Positions 31,956-42,863 of a stretch of 64,000 nucleotides of DNA are shown in pieces. Position 1 is the stretch's first letter, and every line of letters starts with the position of its first letter. The notes under the pieces are model-generated. The model was not told the origin of the DNA. It was given only the letters and a program-made list of their open reading frames with translations, and did no database searches. This DNA comes from Melampsora larici-populina 98AG31. Its lineage: Eukaryota; Basidiomycota; Pucciniomycetes; Pucciniales; Melampsoraceae. The stretch is from the NCBI RefSeq assembly GCF_000204055.1, contig NW_006768777.1, positions 1,577,598-1,641,597 of the forward strand. The letters run 5' to 3'. Position numbers and translations under genes: made by a program.

Positions 31956-34900
31956 TCATCGTGATGGCCCTGCAACTGCACCGTTATTCGGTTTCCTTTT
32001 CTTTCCTTTCTGTGCGCCTTGGGTGGCTGCTTCCTTCTCCTTTCTTTTTTGATGTTTACTTTCCTGGTTGTCTTTTTTCTTCTGTAATGAGGCCTCCCAA
32101 TTTTTGATCCCAGTGGAAACCGCTTTCTTCCATTCATTTGCAGTGACCCCAACAAACAAAATTTGTGCCCAATATCGATGTAAAGCCGCTGAATAAAATG
32201 CCCCTGAGTTTATGACAAATGATCTGGTATCCTCATGGACAACCACATACTCTCGATTTGTGGAAACTCGCCTTTCAAGCATGACGGGTCTGTCCTTTTT
32301 GACGACACAGCCGCTTTTATGGCAATCGTGTTGGATGTTGAGGATACCCTCGATATCCTACAGAAAACAAATCACATTGAATAAATCACATTATATGAGT
32401 TCTTGGAGTGAGGTTGGCAATCAGAGGAGGCGAACACTTACTGATGGATTTATCCATACCTTTACCCCACTTTCTTCCAGTTCGCGCATGCCGTATAGTT
32501 CACTGACCGTTCCTGTCTTGCACCTTGTTACTTCAATCTTTGCCTCTTGTGCCGCGCATCCCGCTGCGATCCATATACTCTTAACTCTTCCAATTATCTT
32601 ATCTGATGTGTATCGAGTAAGCAAATGTTTTGATTGAACCTAATTTTTGAGAATTATTCCACGCATAAGTATTTTTTGCTATCAGATCAGACAGTGATTG
32701 TGATAGACAGTGCATACCGAGATAAAGTCTCCTTCTCTGAAGGATTGACCATTCTTCAAAGTTAAAGAAGATAAAACCTTCCATGTTTTTGACGGGTAAG
32801 CCTCCCAGATCGCCGTTGGGATATTGGGTTGTGGTGGTTGTGCAGAATGAATCCCTAAAAAACCATCACATTAGATTGCGCATGTAGCCAAAGGAAATCA
32901 AACACTGGTGACGCACTTCCTGTCTTAAATGTCTCTGGCTCATTCCATTTGGAATTATATCCCAACGCCTTTTGGAACAGGATGTTAGTTTTGAATAACT
33001 CTGCAACCTTCCTTCCAGCCTTCACAGAAGTACGCATGCCTTGGTCATACATCAGACTTGCCGCCGTAACTGATCTGATGAGTCGGTGATTGTTGAATGA
33101 GTTTGCAATGTCCTTACTAGGACTCAGATGGTTTGAGTGGATGGAAGACTCGCGAGTGTTCCCATTGTAACCTTCGAAGTTTTCAGTGGCAAACAGGCAT
33201 GCAGGACCATACCTTTCAATTGCATTGCAGATATGAATAAGCATGTGAAATTTTGGTTTATTGCACCATTGAGCTGAGAGTTGTAAGATTGATCGGAGAA
33301 ATCTATCGATGAGAATCCGAAGCTCCTTGATGTATGCCTTCATGTCGTGAATGCCTGTCTGAAATATATAAGGTGCCAGATGAGCTAAAGAAGTCCAAGC
33401 CTCACGTTCTTCATCCAATAATGAACAATGAAAGAAAATGAATGGAGCTGCTTGCAGCACCACACGAAACTCCTTTCCAGTTAAACTGAGAAAGTGGTTG
33501 ATCATTGACTTGGGTTGAATGGGAGGAACATTCAACCCAGAGGTGTTGAAAGATCGCCATCAACCCCATATGTCATTCTTTTCGGCGGCAGTGCATTTCT
33601 GCATTCTGTCTCGTAGTAAATACTTCGCCAGGCCCAATAAAAGTACGTGGAGGATTTCCACAGGGGTGTCTAGATGTCCATCAAATCCTAGATTGCAGTC
33701 GCTCAAGTTAGTTGCACTGACAATAAATGATGTCTTGAGGGCTTCACACCCACCTTTCAAGCGTAGGAATGGATTGAACAGACGCTCTCCAAAAGCATTG
33801 TTGAGGTCCTTGCACATCTGTTCCACGTCTGCTTTTGACCTATTTGGTTCTCAAAAGAAGTCTTGAACCTGCCTGACAAAGAAAGTATTGAGAGTATCTT
33901 TGATTCCCAATTTCCCAGATTCCTTTTCAAAAGCCCGATTGTCCCTGGCCGTTGTGACAGTTTCCAGAGGTCTTCTGTACCTTGCTTAGTCTCTGACCAG
34001 ATCCGGGTTGGCAGGCACAACTGGCGTCAAGTGAATGGCTGTTAATATTGAGTTGATCCCAAAGCTTGGTTGAAAAATAAGAAACAATTTACCTTGCGTC
34101 CCCGTTCGTCAACACCAACAAAGTTGCTCACGTATTTTGGTGACCTCTTCTGGATCAATGTTTCCACCTTCAACGCGCATACACGACAAGGCGATAAAGA
34201 CACAGTTGGATTCATTGTGTTGGACACCTCCGCGTGCATGGGTGAATCACCCAAATGACACAATACGACGGTCATCACGAGTACTTCCGCCTGCGCCTGA
34301 TGATCGTACGCCACAAATCCGTCTGTGGCTATTTGGCTATAGCATAATTAAAAACAAGTAATTCAGATTATTATCCAAAATGATCTGAAATTATCTGAAT
34401 CACTTACTTGAGCTCATCCACCAAAGGGTCAGCCAGCTCCAGAGCACCCGCTGAGTTCGAAGTTGTCAAGAAATGACAATTGTATTCTTGATTGGACAAT
34501 TTCGGAGGTAAACCGGCTAGCGTGCAATAAAAAGCAATGTGTTTATTCCAGCGCTTTGATATATTACCCGACAAATCATTGCAATACATGACAAGAGGAA
34601 CGTGGCGGATAATTTTGCCTTTAGCCTTAATTTGCCATGGATTCGGTAAAGGAACTCGCAAGAATGTTCCAGCGCCGACATCCTCTGCAACAGAAAATGA
34701 CAGTTCAGCTTGAGGATCCTTAACAAAACAATTTAGTCAAAGACTTACCATACATTGAATCCCCACAATACGTCTTCATCATGACACCCTCACGTATCTC
34801 AATTGTGTCAACTACCTTTGAAAACTCCTTCACGTTGATAGCTGTTAATACTGGTGAGTTGAGATCCGAAGTCGAGTCGAAGTACACGCGGATCTTTGGT

Positions 34901-36087
34901 TGGCCATCTGCATCTTTTTGAAGACTTTGATGAGCAGCAGCGCATTTGGTGAATATCTCCTTGCCCTGTCAATAGAAAAATGCCGGAATGATGATTTGTT
35001 TGTTTTTGAGCTGGACAGGCTCAAAGATATAAAAATGTCCTTGTGGTAATTCGACCATCTGAACACGTAGATTCCGGTCTAAGTCCTCTCTCCACTTCTT
35101 TGATTGAGCAAAGCGGTCTACTTTGTCAGTATTGCTTGGCAATTCAGGTATGAATTGCAGGTTGTCGCAGACAAATGGGTTGGCTAATTCCTACGGGAAT
35201 TTCCTCAGTGAACTGATGATTAAAGGCAGTCATGAACAATGTAAAAAACTTACTTGCGCTAGTACTTGTTTAACTTTCAGCGCAAAAGTAGTTTTTCCAA
35301 GAGGGCCAACATTCTCGGAAACATCAAATTCGTACGTTTGTTTCAGTCTGCGGCGGAGATTCTGGATACTTTTGTATCCGGGAAGGCTAATTCCTAACAA
35401 ACCCACGTATGAGCGAACATGTTCATATTGACGTTGGGACATGATTGTGCGAGTAGATCCCAGCACCAATAAGCCAAATAATTGCTGGAGAAATGCCGCG
35501 CTATCAGTGAAAAAGAAAGACCCACAAGGATGGTTCTAAAATGGACAAACCTCTAGGCTTGAGAAGGGAGCTCAGTCATCATTGTCGTCGTTGGCTACGA
35601 CCCTCTCCGAGCAGTCAGATTCATCTTTATCACTGCTGGAGTCAGGATCATCCGGTGGGTCTTCAATATGATTGTCTTCCGTGCGATCAACATTGTGATC
35701 TTTATTTTCAAAAAAATCTGATTGAACTCGGGTCCATAGATCAATGATTGTGCGTTGACGCATCTCGAAATCTTGGGCGTAAAGATCATCATCGGAGTCA
35801 GTAATATCCGGGGTGATGATCATTGGGTCGTGAACACCATCTTCTCCAAGTTCAGAGTGATTTGACTGAGAAGGTGTCGGTGTTCGCTCTTCGGAAACGG
35901 AGGGTGTTGTTGAGGTGATCTGGCGGAAAGACCATTCGCCGAAACTCTGGATGTGAGTGTCATTTCGACAATGTCTTTGAATTGTGCTGGCCTTCATGTT
36001 TCGTATTCCACCACAAGCAAGACACGAATATAACGTTTCCACACCAGGACCGCCGTCGACTTCAACAAAACCTGGAAACCTCGACAT
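31956..36087 (-). CDS. Tnp2-like transposase of the CACTA-like element (multi-exon)
   Basis: Start ATG 36087. The N-terminal exon (to 35572) has a zinc-finger-like motif (CLACGGIRN...QRHCRNDTH) followed by an acidic tail. Downstream exons (borders approximate) carry blocks typical of the basidiomycete Tnp2-related transposases: HVPLVMYCNDLSGNISKRWN (about 34600), LGDSPMHAEVSN with SPCRVC (34250-34180), FDGHLDTPVEILHVLLLGLA (33690-33620), KFHMLIHICNAIERYGPACL then TENFEGYNGNTRESSIHSN (33260-33120), and a Lys-rich C-terminus ending 31956. Acidic residues in the DTPVEILH and TENFEGYN blocks are candidate catalytic positions. It would cut the CACCACG ends. Exons appear open, so the copy may still be intact. 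Confidence 0.65.
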
Positions 36088-36537
36088 CAGCAAAAAGCTG
36101 AATGGATGTTGTGAACATAATGATTGAATCACATGGAGGGACACCAAGTGGGAGGACCATCTTGAGTGGAATCGGTGCAATTGTGATTGACAATGAGATT
36201 CAGATTGAAAAGATGAGTGAAGAGTCGTCCCTTGTTTCAGAACAAAGGGTAAGATTCATCCTGTGATCAGGGTACTTAAACAGCCGCATCCAAACGGGTA
36301 GACCTCCGTTCAGGAACTGCAGCGGTTGAAACCAAAAAGATACGGTGTGATCATCGAGGTTTTGCGAAGATTTGAGCCAATGCGGTTTCTCAGTGAGTGG
36401 TTGACTAACAGTATTTTTCAACTCTTCGCAAAAACCATTTGGACCCCAGGGCCAAACCGAAAATACTAATGGTTTTCGCCGGTTTTTTTTGAAACCCCCC
36501 CCAAAACGGTTTCTCAACAAAAGGGGGGTTCGTGGTG

Positions 36538-37136
36538 TATGCAGTTTGTGCCGGGGAACTCTTCCGCTTACAGTTTTCCGAGTATGAGAGAAGCAAACCT
36601 CAATTCGCATCAAAGCCAACTTCTTCTCAGGCCAAATCCGAAGCAACTATTGATCCACTAGATGAGACCAATGTGTTTAGCGCGACTTCTGCAAATACTC
36701 TGACCAGTGATGAAGAAGTGGAGCAGTACCTTTTGGGCATGCATCCTTGCGAGCGTGACACTGACATTTTACAATGGTGGTGTGTAAGTGTTTCTATCTT
36801 ATATTTATTTCTTCTTTCCTTCAAGTAGTGTTAATTACTTGACTGACTTCTTTTTCAGGTCAATCAAAAACGATTCCCAAAAATAGCAAAATTGGCTCGT
36901 GACTTCCTTGCCTGTGTGGGATCATCTTGCACAGTTGAAAGGACCTTTTCAACTGCAGCAAATATCTGTTCTAATTGTCGTGGAGGTCTCACATCCAGAA
37001 CAATTGAAATAGCGGTTGGGATATGTCAATGGCTCAAACAGAAGTTTGTTCCAAACGGAGAATTGGGGACAGCAGTTGCAGCTGTAGAACAGATTGTCAA
37101 AAGTTTGACTAAGAAGAAAAAAGTCGCAACTACTTA
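36538..37136 (+). pseudogene. hAT2 transposase, C-terminal exons (hAT dimerisation domain)
   Basis: Two exons around an intron with donor GTAAGT (36784) and acceptor TTTTTCAG (about 36859). Exon 1 reads GELFRLQFSEYERSKPQFAS ... HPCERDTDILQWWC. Exon 2 reads FPKIAKLARDFLACVGSSCT then VERTFSTAANICS, the hAT C-terminal dimerisation signature, and stops at 37136. It is the 3' end of the transposase that begins at 17017. Confidence 0.85.
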
Positions 37137-37487
37137 GACTTTCTACATTCTTCTTTATTGTTTGTTTTTTGTGTGTTTTCACTTTTTCTTTGGTTTATCA
37201 TCTTTTTTTAATTATTGTTTGATTTCCTGTGGTCAATCATCCATAGAATGTGCATTTCATGCCCTTATACAAGATTTTTTTCTCATTGTTTTGTCATTTC
37301 AATCAAATCTTTATTTTCACCGCAATTGATCAACGACTGCGCTGCGCTTCACTGTGATTCTGACAGCGCATGGGGTTCTTCCATTTCAACACACTGAGCT
37401 AGTTACGCAACACACCACAGTGTTTGGTAGCCCAATTGGCAGCACAGCGCACTTTTTGTAAAAAGTGCGCTGTCCTGCGCTGGCGTC
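37137..37487. other. hAT2 3' non-coding region with subterminal GCGC motifs
   Basis: AT-rich 3' UTR-like sequence, then repeated CTGCGCTGCGC, ACAGCGCA and GCAGCACAGCGCAC motifs from 37335, mirroring the left end of hAT2 and the MITE at 9139-9525. Confidence 0.6.
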
Positions 37488-37768
37488 CTAACCTAACTAA
37501 GTCCCTCTCAGACAAACGAGTAGTCGAGAGAGGGACTTATAGCTTATTCACAAAATTTGGCGTGTGAGCCTGTGGACCTTTGGCTGGGGCAATTTTCAAA
37601 TCAAGACACTGCATTATCTTGTTTACAAAACTCCTCTGGAGCCAAGAAACAATTTGTGCTGTGAATCATCCTACATACACCTGTGCCGGTATCAGCATGC
37701 CAAACCAAATGGCTATCAATCTATTCAAGATCAATGTTTTGGATAATTTCCATCCTCTGTAATTCGCT

Positions 37769-37868
37769 NNNNNNNNNNNNNNNNNNNNNNNNNNNNNNNN
37801 NNNNNNNNNNNNNNNNNNNNNNNNNNNNNNNNNNNNNNNNNNNNNNNNNNNNNNNNNNNNNNNNNNNN
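37769..37868. other. Assembly gap (100 N)
   Basis: A run of exactly 100 N, placed between the two arms of a long inverted repeat; a hairpin-forming centre could explain why the assembly failed here. Confidence 0.99.
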
Positions 37869-37948
37869 AAGATAATGCAGTGTGCTAGTTTGAAAATGCT
37901 CCAGCCAAAGGTCCACAGGCTCACACGCCAAATTTCGTGGATAAGCTA

Positions 37949-38209
37949 CAGCCCTTTGCATAATTGATGACTTTGAAGAAAAAAAAACCTCGAGTTTTCA
38001 AATAAAAACCTTGAGTTTTGTCAAAAAGATGCTGAGTTTTTCAAAAAGTCAGTGAGTTTTTTTTGGAAACCTGGCTCAGTAAGTCTAAAAGAGAAAGAGC
38101 TCGCTCAGTTTTTGAAAAACTCAACGAGTTTTTGAAAAAAACTCGCAGGTTTTTTTGAAAACTCAAGCGTTTTCTCTTTTTTCAAAGTCATCAATTCTGC
38201 AAAGGGCTG
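37949..38209. mobile_element. TA-flanked MITE (261 bp) inside the MULE-like MITE
   Basis: Ends CAGCCCTTTGCA...TTGATGACTTTGAA in inverted orientation, flanked by TA (37947-37948, 38210-38211), as for Tc1/mariner. Removing it gives AAGCTATAAGTCCCTC, identical to the opposite arm of the surrounding MULE-like element. The interior has repeated GAGTTTTTxGAAAA units in both orientations. Confidence 0.85.
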
Positions 38210-38295
38210 TATAAGTCCCTCTCTCAACTACTCATTCGTCCGAGAGGGACTTAGTTAGGTTAGGCTGGCGTCAGGGGTTGTCTTGACTCTTCAGT

Positions 38296-41097
38296 TCACG
38301 CGGTGGGCGCGACTTTTCAAAAAGGGAGCGCCCGAGGCGCGTCTGTACAGGCTGGGCGCGCCCGGTTTGGCTGGGGGCGCGAAAGGCGCCAGAGGAGCGA
38401 GAAAAAAACATGTATTGAACCAAAAAACAACTATCAGGGGTTTGGCTGGGGTCGCAAAAGTTGTCAGACAAGTAGGAAAACACCCTAATAAGACAAAAAA
38501 AAGTAACTAGCAGTTTGGCTGAGGCGCGAGACAAATAAAATGAAATATAACAAAATATAAAGACTATTGGAGTAGTCAAATACATATATCATCCATGTCC
38601 CATGACTCGTTATCGCTCTCTCCTTGAGTGTTAGAGGTATCTTTATTAATCGAGTCTATGGTTGGATTGCGAGTGAAGTTAGTGAAATCAAAAAGGGTAT
38701 CAATGAATCCCCAGTGGTCACGAGTTTCATCGTCTTCCTCTTCAGCCAAAGCATGAAGGGCAAAGACTCCTTGCTCAAATTCTTGTAAATCATCAATTCC
38801 TGTGAAGATCGCTCCATCGTGAGTGTCGTCATCGTTGTTCTTGCTTTTCTCGACATCTTTTTGATAGACTTTAGCAGCGGCGTGCTCATCCTTCACACTG
38901 AGCTCGATTTGTGAGATCATCTTTAAAGTAGATATCTTCATGGAATGGTGATTTTTAGTTTTGGTGGCACCCATCATCGAGAATATGCTTTCAACGCCTA
39001 CAGCATGGGCAACAAGCTCGTTCACTCGGATCGCAAAGGTTTTGAGTTGAAAGGTTTGTGGAGTTGTTGGAAGAGCAAGCCAGAAGTCGATTGGGTGGTT
39101 AACTGTAGTGTCAAACAAATCAGTTAATAGAAATATTACAAAGAAAAATAGATACACTTACGTTTTGTTGAAACACGAAATATTCCAACACCGCTGAAGT
39201 AGTGTAACACTTGCTCACGAAGGCTTAAGGCATCAGCCTTCTTGTAGTTCCAGGATTTTGCTAAAGATATGATCATCTTGATTATATCATCGATTGTAAA
39301 GGCCTTTGAAACAGCAACTTGACGAAACATAGGGTTTAAGAAGAATCCAACCATATATATTGGTTCGTTGAAGAGTTTGGCATGCTCGTGTAAGACTTGC
39401 AAGCAGTGAGCTTTGAAGGGTTCGAATTGTGGATAGCTGGAAAGATCAATCGCTAGAAGTTGCTGATAGACAGTACCGATCTCCTTCCAAATATCTCCAA
39501 CTGAGGTGTTTGCTTTTTCTAATTGGCCGATAGCATTCACAATAGGTCGAAGAAGCTTAACCAGGATTGAGTTTGAGGTAAAATGATCGCGATTTTCAAT
39601 GGCAATGATGATGTTTTTGTTGATGTTCGAAGTCGGTACCGATTTGTCCCTTAACATCGCAAGACAGCTTTGAAATCCTTTTTCGTGGCTTTCCACGGAC
39701 ATTGCAACTTTAGCCATTGAATACCACCTAGATTCACAGAATGTACAAAGACCATGAGCAACACCCTCTTTTTTTCGCCATTTCAACAACTTGTGACTCC
39801 AAAAGCTTGACGAGCTGAAAAAGTTAACTAGTGCTCGATCGATTTCGACCGTTCCTTTCATATCCACATGTGCAACCACCTTTTTTGCAATGAGATTGAA
39901 TACATGTAAGCAACATGCCAATGGAATAACATGATTGAACTCGGTGTTCACCATTTTCTGTAAAGAAAACATTGTCAGTTGGAAATGTTAATGTATAAAT
40001 AAAGGGACATTTGAAACCCACACGTAATTTGATCATTGAGCTAGGAGAATCGGTGACAATGGCACCAATTTGTTCCCAGGTGACACCTTGTCCATCGAGG
40101 ACGTCTTTCAAAGCCACCAAGATGTTTTCAGAGGTGTGTCAAACATCATCAAGATCTAATACATCGATCAATTTTTTGAAACTTGTACCACGAAGGAGGA
40201 GGAGAGCATAGACACTGTTGCGTGAGCAGTCAGACCATCCATCAAGCGAGATGGTGAGATTGGTTTGTTGCTTGAGTTCAGCCTTGGTTTTGACCGAATA
40301 CGCAGCATGAAGTCGAGGAAGAACCGTATCCATCATGATGAATCGGGAGGCAGGAGTGTATGGTGTAATCGAGATACTTTGTTGAAAAGCTTGGAAAGAC
40401 GGATTTTGAAGGAACCGAAAGGGCACATGGCCAGTAATCAAAGCTTTGAGCAAAAGTTCATAAGTTTCTTGGACTTTATCTGGTTTACGATGCTTGAAGA
40501 ACAGACTGAAGTCGTGCTGAATCTTGGGTCGCTTGATCAAAGAGGTGTCTGAAGTTTCAGACATCTCGCGGCTTTGATTGTTCATATCGGCTGTTGAGGG
40601 TGTGTCTTTTCCAGTTCGGACTAGCTCAAGTTCCTCATATGCCGATTTGTCGGAGGCCGAGACGGACTTGCAGTCTTGGGTGATATGAAGATAAAGTTTG
40701 GCTGGCTTTCCGTCCATCACTAAGTTGCAGCTCATGCACTTAGCAAGTCGTCGTCCGTTATTACGTTCGTCTAAAGCTTGGAAACCAGTCCATCTGGTAC
40801 AGCTTTTGCTAGGTGGTTTGATCCATGATGCCGATACAGGAACTTCAATCGGCATGTTGAAATGAAGTTTGTTGATCCTGAACTTTGATGTGGAAGATGA
40901 GCGGCCTTCGAGGTTTTTTTTAGAATATGGAAGGTGGGAATATGTGTGATGGGCTTTTTTACAGGTTCCAACACCTTCCGATGACAAGATAGTACCCTGG
41001 GCGCGCCCACCCCCAAAATGAGCTTTGCGGGCGCTCCCGGGCGCGCCCGCTCCAGGCGCTACCTGGGCGCGCCAAACGCGCCGCGCCCACCGCATGA
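38296..41097 (-). mobile_element. hAT4: complete hAT transposon (2.8 kb) with 8-bp target duplication
   Basis: Inverted ends TCACGCGGTGGGCGCG (38296) and TCATGCGGTGGGCGCG (reverse complement from 41097), with a perfect 8-bp duplication TCTTCAGT (38288-38295, 41098-41105). Subterminal GGGCGCGCC motifs occur at both ends. It encodes a minus-strand transposase. It landed 15 bp beyond the right end of hAT2 (8 of those are its duplicated target) and 138 bp upstream of the complex I gene start. Confidence 0.92.
38576..40855 (-). pseudogene. hAT4 transposase with one premature TGA
   Basis: Start ATG 40855. Order: WTGFQALDERNNGRRLAKC with a BED-type finger (CMSCNLVMDGK...LHITQDC), QHDFSLFFKHRKPDKV, LTISLDGWSDCSRNSVYALL (first catalytic Asp region), TWEQIGAIVTDSPSSMIKLR, LACCLHVFNLIAKKV, CESRWYSMAKVAMSVESHEK, then the C-terminal dimerisation part (VNELVAHAVGVESIFSMMGA) and an acidic tail ending 38576. 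Introns occur near 40015-39964 and 39165-39100. A TGA follows LDLDDV at about 40140, where hAT3 has an Arg codon; otherwise the frames are open. Confidence 0.8.
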
Positions 41098-41242
41098 TCT
41101 TCAGTGCTTTACAGATGTCAGCGATGAGCGTCAAGTGCGTGACAGGTGCGGCTGACACTCGCTACGGTTCTTTCCACAATGTCTGCGTCAATCGCCACCA
41201 ACTCCACCAGACATCAAGTGACCAAAATCAATCTTATCAACA

Positions 41243-41712
41243 ATGCGACTTACACTTGACGAAGCACTAAGTATGCTTTTCTTTCGATACTTCAATGTGA
41301 TTGGATCTCTAGATTGATGCTTCGATGTGGTCCGTCTTTCACAGAGCTCCAAGAAGCCCGTGAAGCCAAGATACGAGAGGACTGGATCCGAGTGATGGAG
41401 ATGCGGATCAATCGAGAAAAGCTTTCGGAATGTTATCGTACAGAGGGAGTCAACTCTTACGAGCAATGTGCTCACCTTGCCCAAAAGGTTCTCGACCAAA
41501 TTCCTGATGGAAGGGTGAGTACAAGTCTCGCTGGTTATGTTCTATGTGCTCTCTCATCAGAGAAGGACTTGCCTTCAAACTCTCAAATATATTCGACAAG
41601 GCCCCATTATCTCCAAGTTCTAGACCACACAATTCCGTTGAGCCTTGTGCATAGCTAATGCCATCCTGCTATTCCCCAGATCAAAGGATTCCGATTATTG
41701 AACGAACAATAG
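41243..41712 (+). CDS. NDUFB10: Mitochondrial complex I subunit, NDUFB10/PDSW family (76 aa)
   Basis: Exons 41243-41270, 41345-41514 and 41680-41712 with donors GTATGC and GTGAGT and acceptors CACAG and CCCAG give 231 nt including TAG. The protein has IREDWIRVMEMRI, then the conserved pair of cysteines in LSECYRTEGVNSYEQCAHL, and ends IKGFRLLNEQ. This charged, coiled-coil-like layout with twin Cys is characteristic of the fungal PDSW accessory subunit of NADH:ubiquinone oxidoreductase, on the intermembrane-space side of the membrane arm. I chose the ATG at 41243 because its 28-nt exon joins exon 2 in phase; an upstream alternative exon cannot be excluded, since many relatives have a longer N-terminus. 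Its promoter lies between the hAT4 end and the start codon, or was displaced by hAT4. Confidence 0.8.
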
Positions 41713-42487
41713 ACCACCTCGCCTGTGTCCAGCCCATCTCGGGAGATTAGGACTCGATTTGGTAGAAGCTCAAATTCTTTACTGGTTAAGAAGGCACCCT
41801 CCTCAAGAGACTATTCTGATTTGCAGTGTAGTTCGATGGCAAATGTCCAGCCCGTAGCTTCGTCAAAACACCACACATTTGGCTCTGTTGGCTTTCTTAC
41901 TTCCTCCTACTTCCAAACTTTACTCACCAATAAATTCATGTAAAAAAACCGAATTTCAATCCGAATCGACTAGAGTTATCGTTAGGATCGCTCCCGAAAG
42001 ACGCCAATCTCAGAAGAACTTGTTTCTAAGACAACTTTGCTGCGAGTCCCTACATGAACCTGTTTTTATTGTGTATCAGGGGTTTACATATGATTGAAAA
42101 AGCGGCATTGAATGAGCTTGATACTCTGACATACCCAAAGGCCTGTCTTTGAACGTACGAGCAGGCGAGATCGAGCTTTCTCCTAAAACCGGGGCTGTTC
42201 AGCTAAGTACCCTCAAGATATCTCCATCAAGCGGAGTTATCTGCTGTCCTGTGCGCTCAGCTATAGAAATCCGATTGGACAGAATTGAGTGCTGCTCTCA
42301 CTCGGTCTCAGCACGTCAAGTTTCACATTGCAGAAGTTGCAATTTTGATTGTTAGAGTAGATTGATAGCATTTATTAGATGAACTTTCCAGCTTGAGGAG
42401 CCGGTCCTTCACAAGTTGCAAGAGTCATAATGTGACTCAATCCAGCAACTCCTGGTAGCTCATCCTTCAAGAGGGACTAATTCATGT
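41713..42487. other. Downstream of the complex I gene, no supportable gene
   Basis: Presumably the 3' UTR of the complex I gene, followed by sequence with short frames only; no domain or splice logic can be supported. Confidence 0.5.
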
Positions 42488-42660
42488 CAGGGCTATGACC
42501 CGGCCCCGTAACTTCGTGGCCGGCCGCTGGGGTTTGCCCGGCCCCGTCAAGGCCCAAAGCCATCCAGAATCTAGGCAGGGCCCACCAGGGCGTGCCCCAT
42601 AATGTAGGGCGTTGGGCTAGGTGGAGAGGGGCTCATTTTGGGCACGGAAAAAGCGGGCAG
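42488..42660. repeat. GC-rich stretch, possible hAT terminus
   Basis: Starts CAGGGCTATGACCCGGCCCC and contains repeated CGGCCCCGT and GGCCGGCC motifs, sharply different in composition from its surroundings. CAGGG is a plausible hAT end and a hAT C-terminal fragment follows at 42864. No matching right end was found. Confidence 0.35.
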
Positions 42661-42863
42661 AAGCATAGATTTTAGGTTCAAAAAAACAAAATAGATCATC
42701 ACTATCAGTATCTAAATCAAATACAAAGGTATCAATCACTTAGAAACAATGTGTGTAACTTGTGAGCTATTAGATATAGAATGATATAAGTTCTTAAAAG
42801 CTACTTGTATAAAACTTGTGAGCTACTAGATGTAAAATAGCTACCAAGAAAGAAATAAAAAAC

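Larger units (their letters stand above)
27965..36537 (-). mobile_element. CACTA-like DNA transposon, 8.6 kb, with two transposon genes and one secreted-protein ORF
   Basis: Inverted ends CACCACGAACCCC at 27965 and (reverse complement) 36537, flanked by TA (27963-27964, 36538-36539). The reading frame of hAT2 passes across: YPDY before, then AVCAGELFRLQFSEYERSK after one TA, which fixes the borders to the base. Inside, on the minus strand, are a Tnp2-like transposase (31956-36087) and a second multi-exon gene with an acidic tail (28414-30826), the usual two-gene plan of CACTA elements. Between them on the plus strand lies a small secreted-protein ORF (31496-31843). Divergent from plant CACTA elements; the family name is tentative. 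Confidence 0.8.
37488..38263. mobile_element. MULE-like MITE with 9-bp target duplication, containing the assembly gap
   Basis: Inverted ends CTAACCTAACTAAGTCCCTC at both sides, with arms extending over 130 bp (through GGACCTTTGGCTGG), and a perfect 9-bp duplication GCTGGCGTC (37479-37487, 38264-38272). Nine base pairs and long arms fit Mutator-like elements. The centre has 100 Ns (37769-37868). The right arm is interrupted by a TA-flanked element (37949-38209). Confidence 0.85.
16258..38280 (+). mobile_element. hAT2: hAT transposon expanded to 22 kb by nested insertions
   Basis: Left end CAACCCCCGACGCGC at 16258; right end (reverse complement from 38280) CAACCCCTGACGCCAGC. Both ends carry GCGCAG/CTGCGC subterminal motifs (16280-16440, 37335-37480). 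Flanks TCTTCAG (left) and TCTTGAC (right) are an imperfect 7-bp duplication at best. One plus-strand transposase can be followed through pieces at 17017-18404, 26346-26802, 27106-27964 and 36538-37136. The insertions are a YR retrotransposon with a solo LTR, a 300-bp MITE, an 8.6-kb CACTA-like element and a MULE-like MITE. Without them the element would be about 5 kb. Confidence 0.75.

Noticed and set aside
16251..38295. TCTTCAG/CTCTTCAG as a clean 8-bp target duplication of hAT2
   Set aside because: The right-hand copy of TCTTCAG belongs to the perfect 8-bp duplication of hAT4; the sequence directly abutting hAT2 on the right is TCTTGAC, so only an imperfect 7-bp match can be claimed.
42149..42355. 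Short ORF downstream of the complex I gene
   Set aside because: No homology or initiation context; probably UTR or intergenic.
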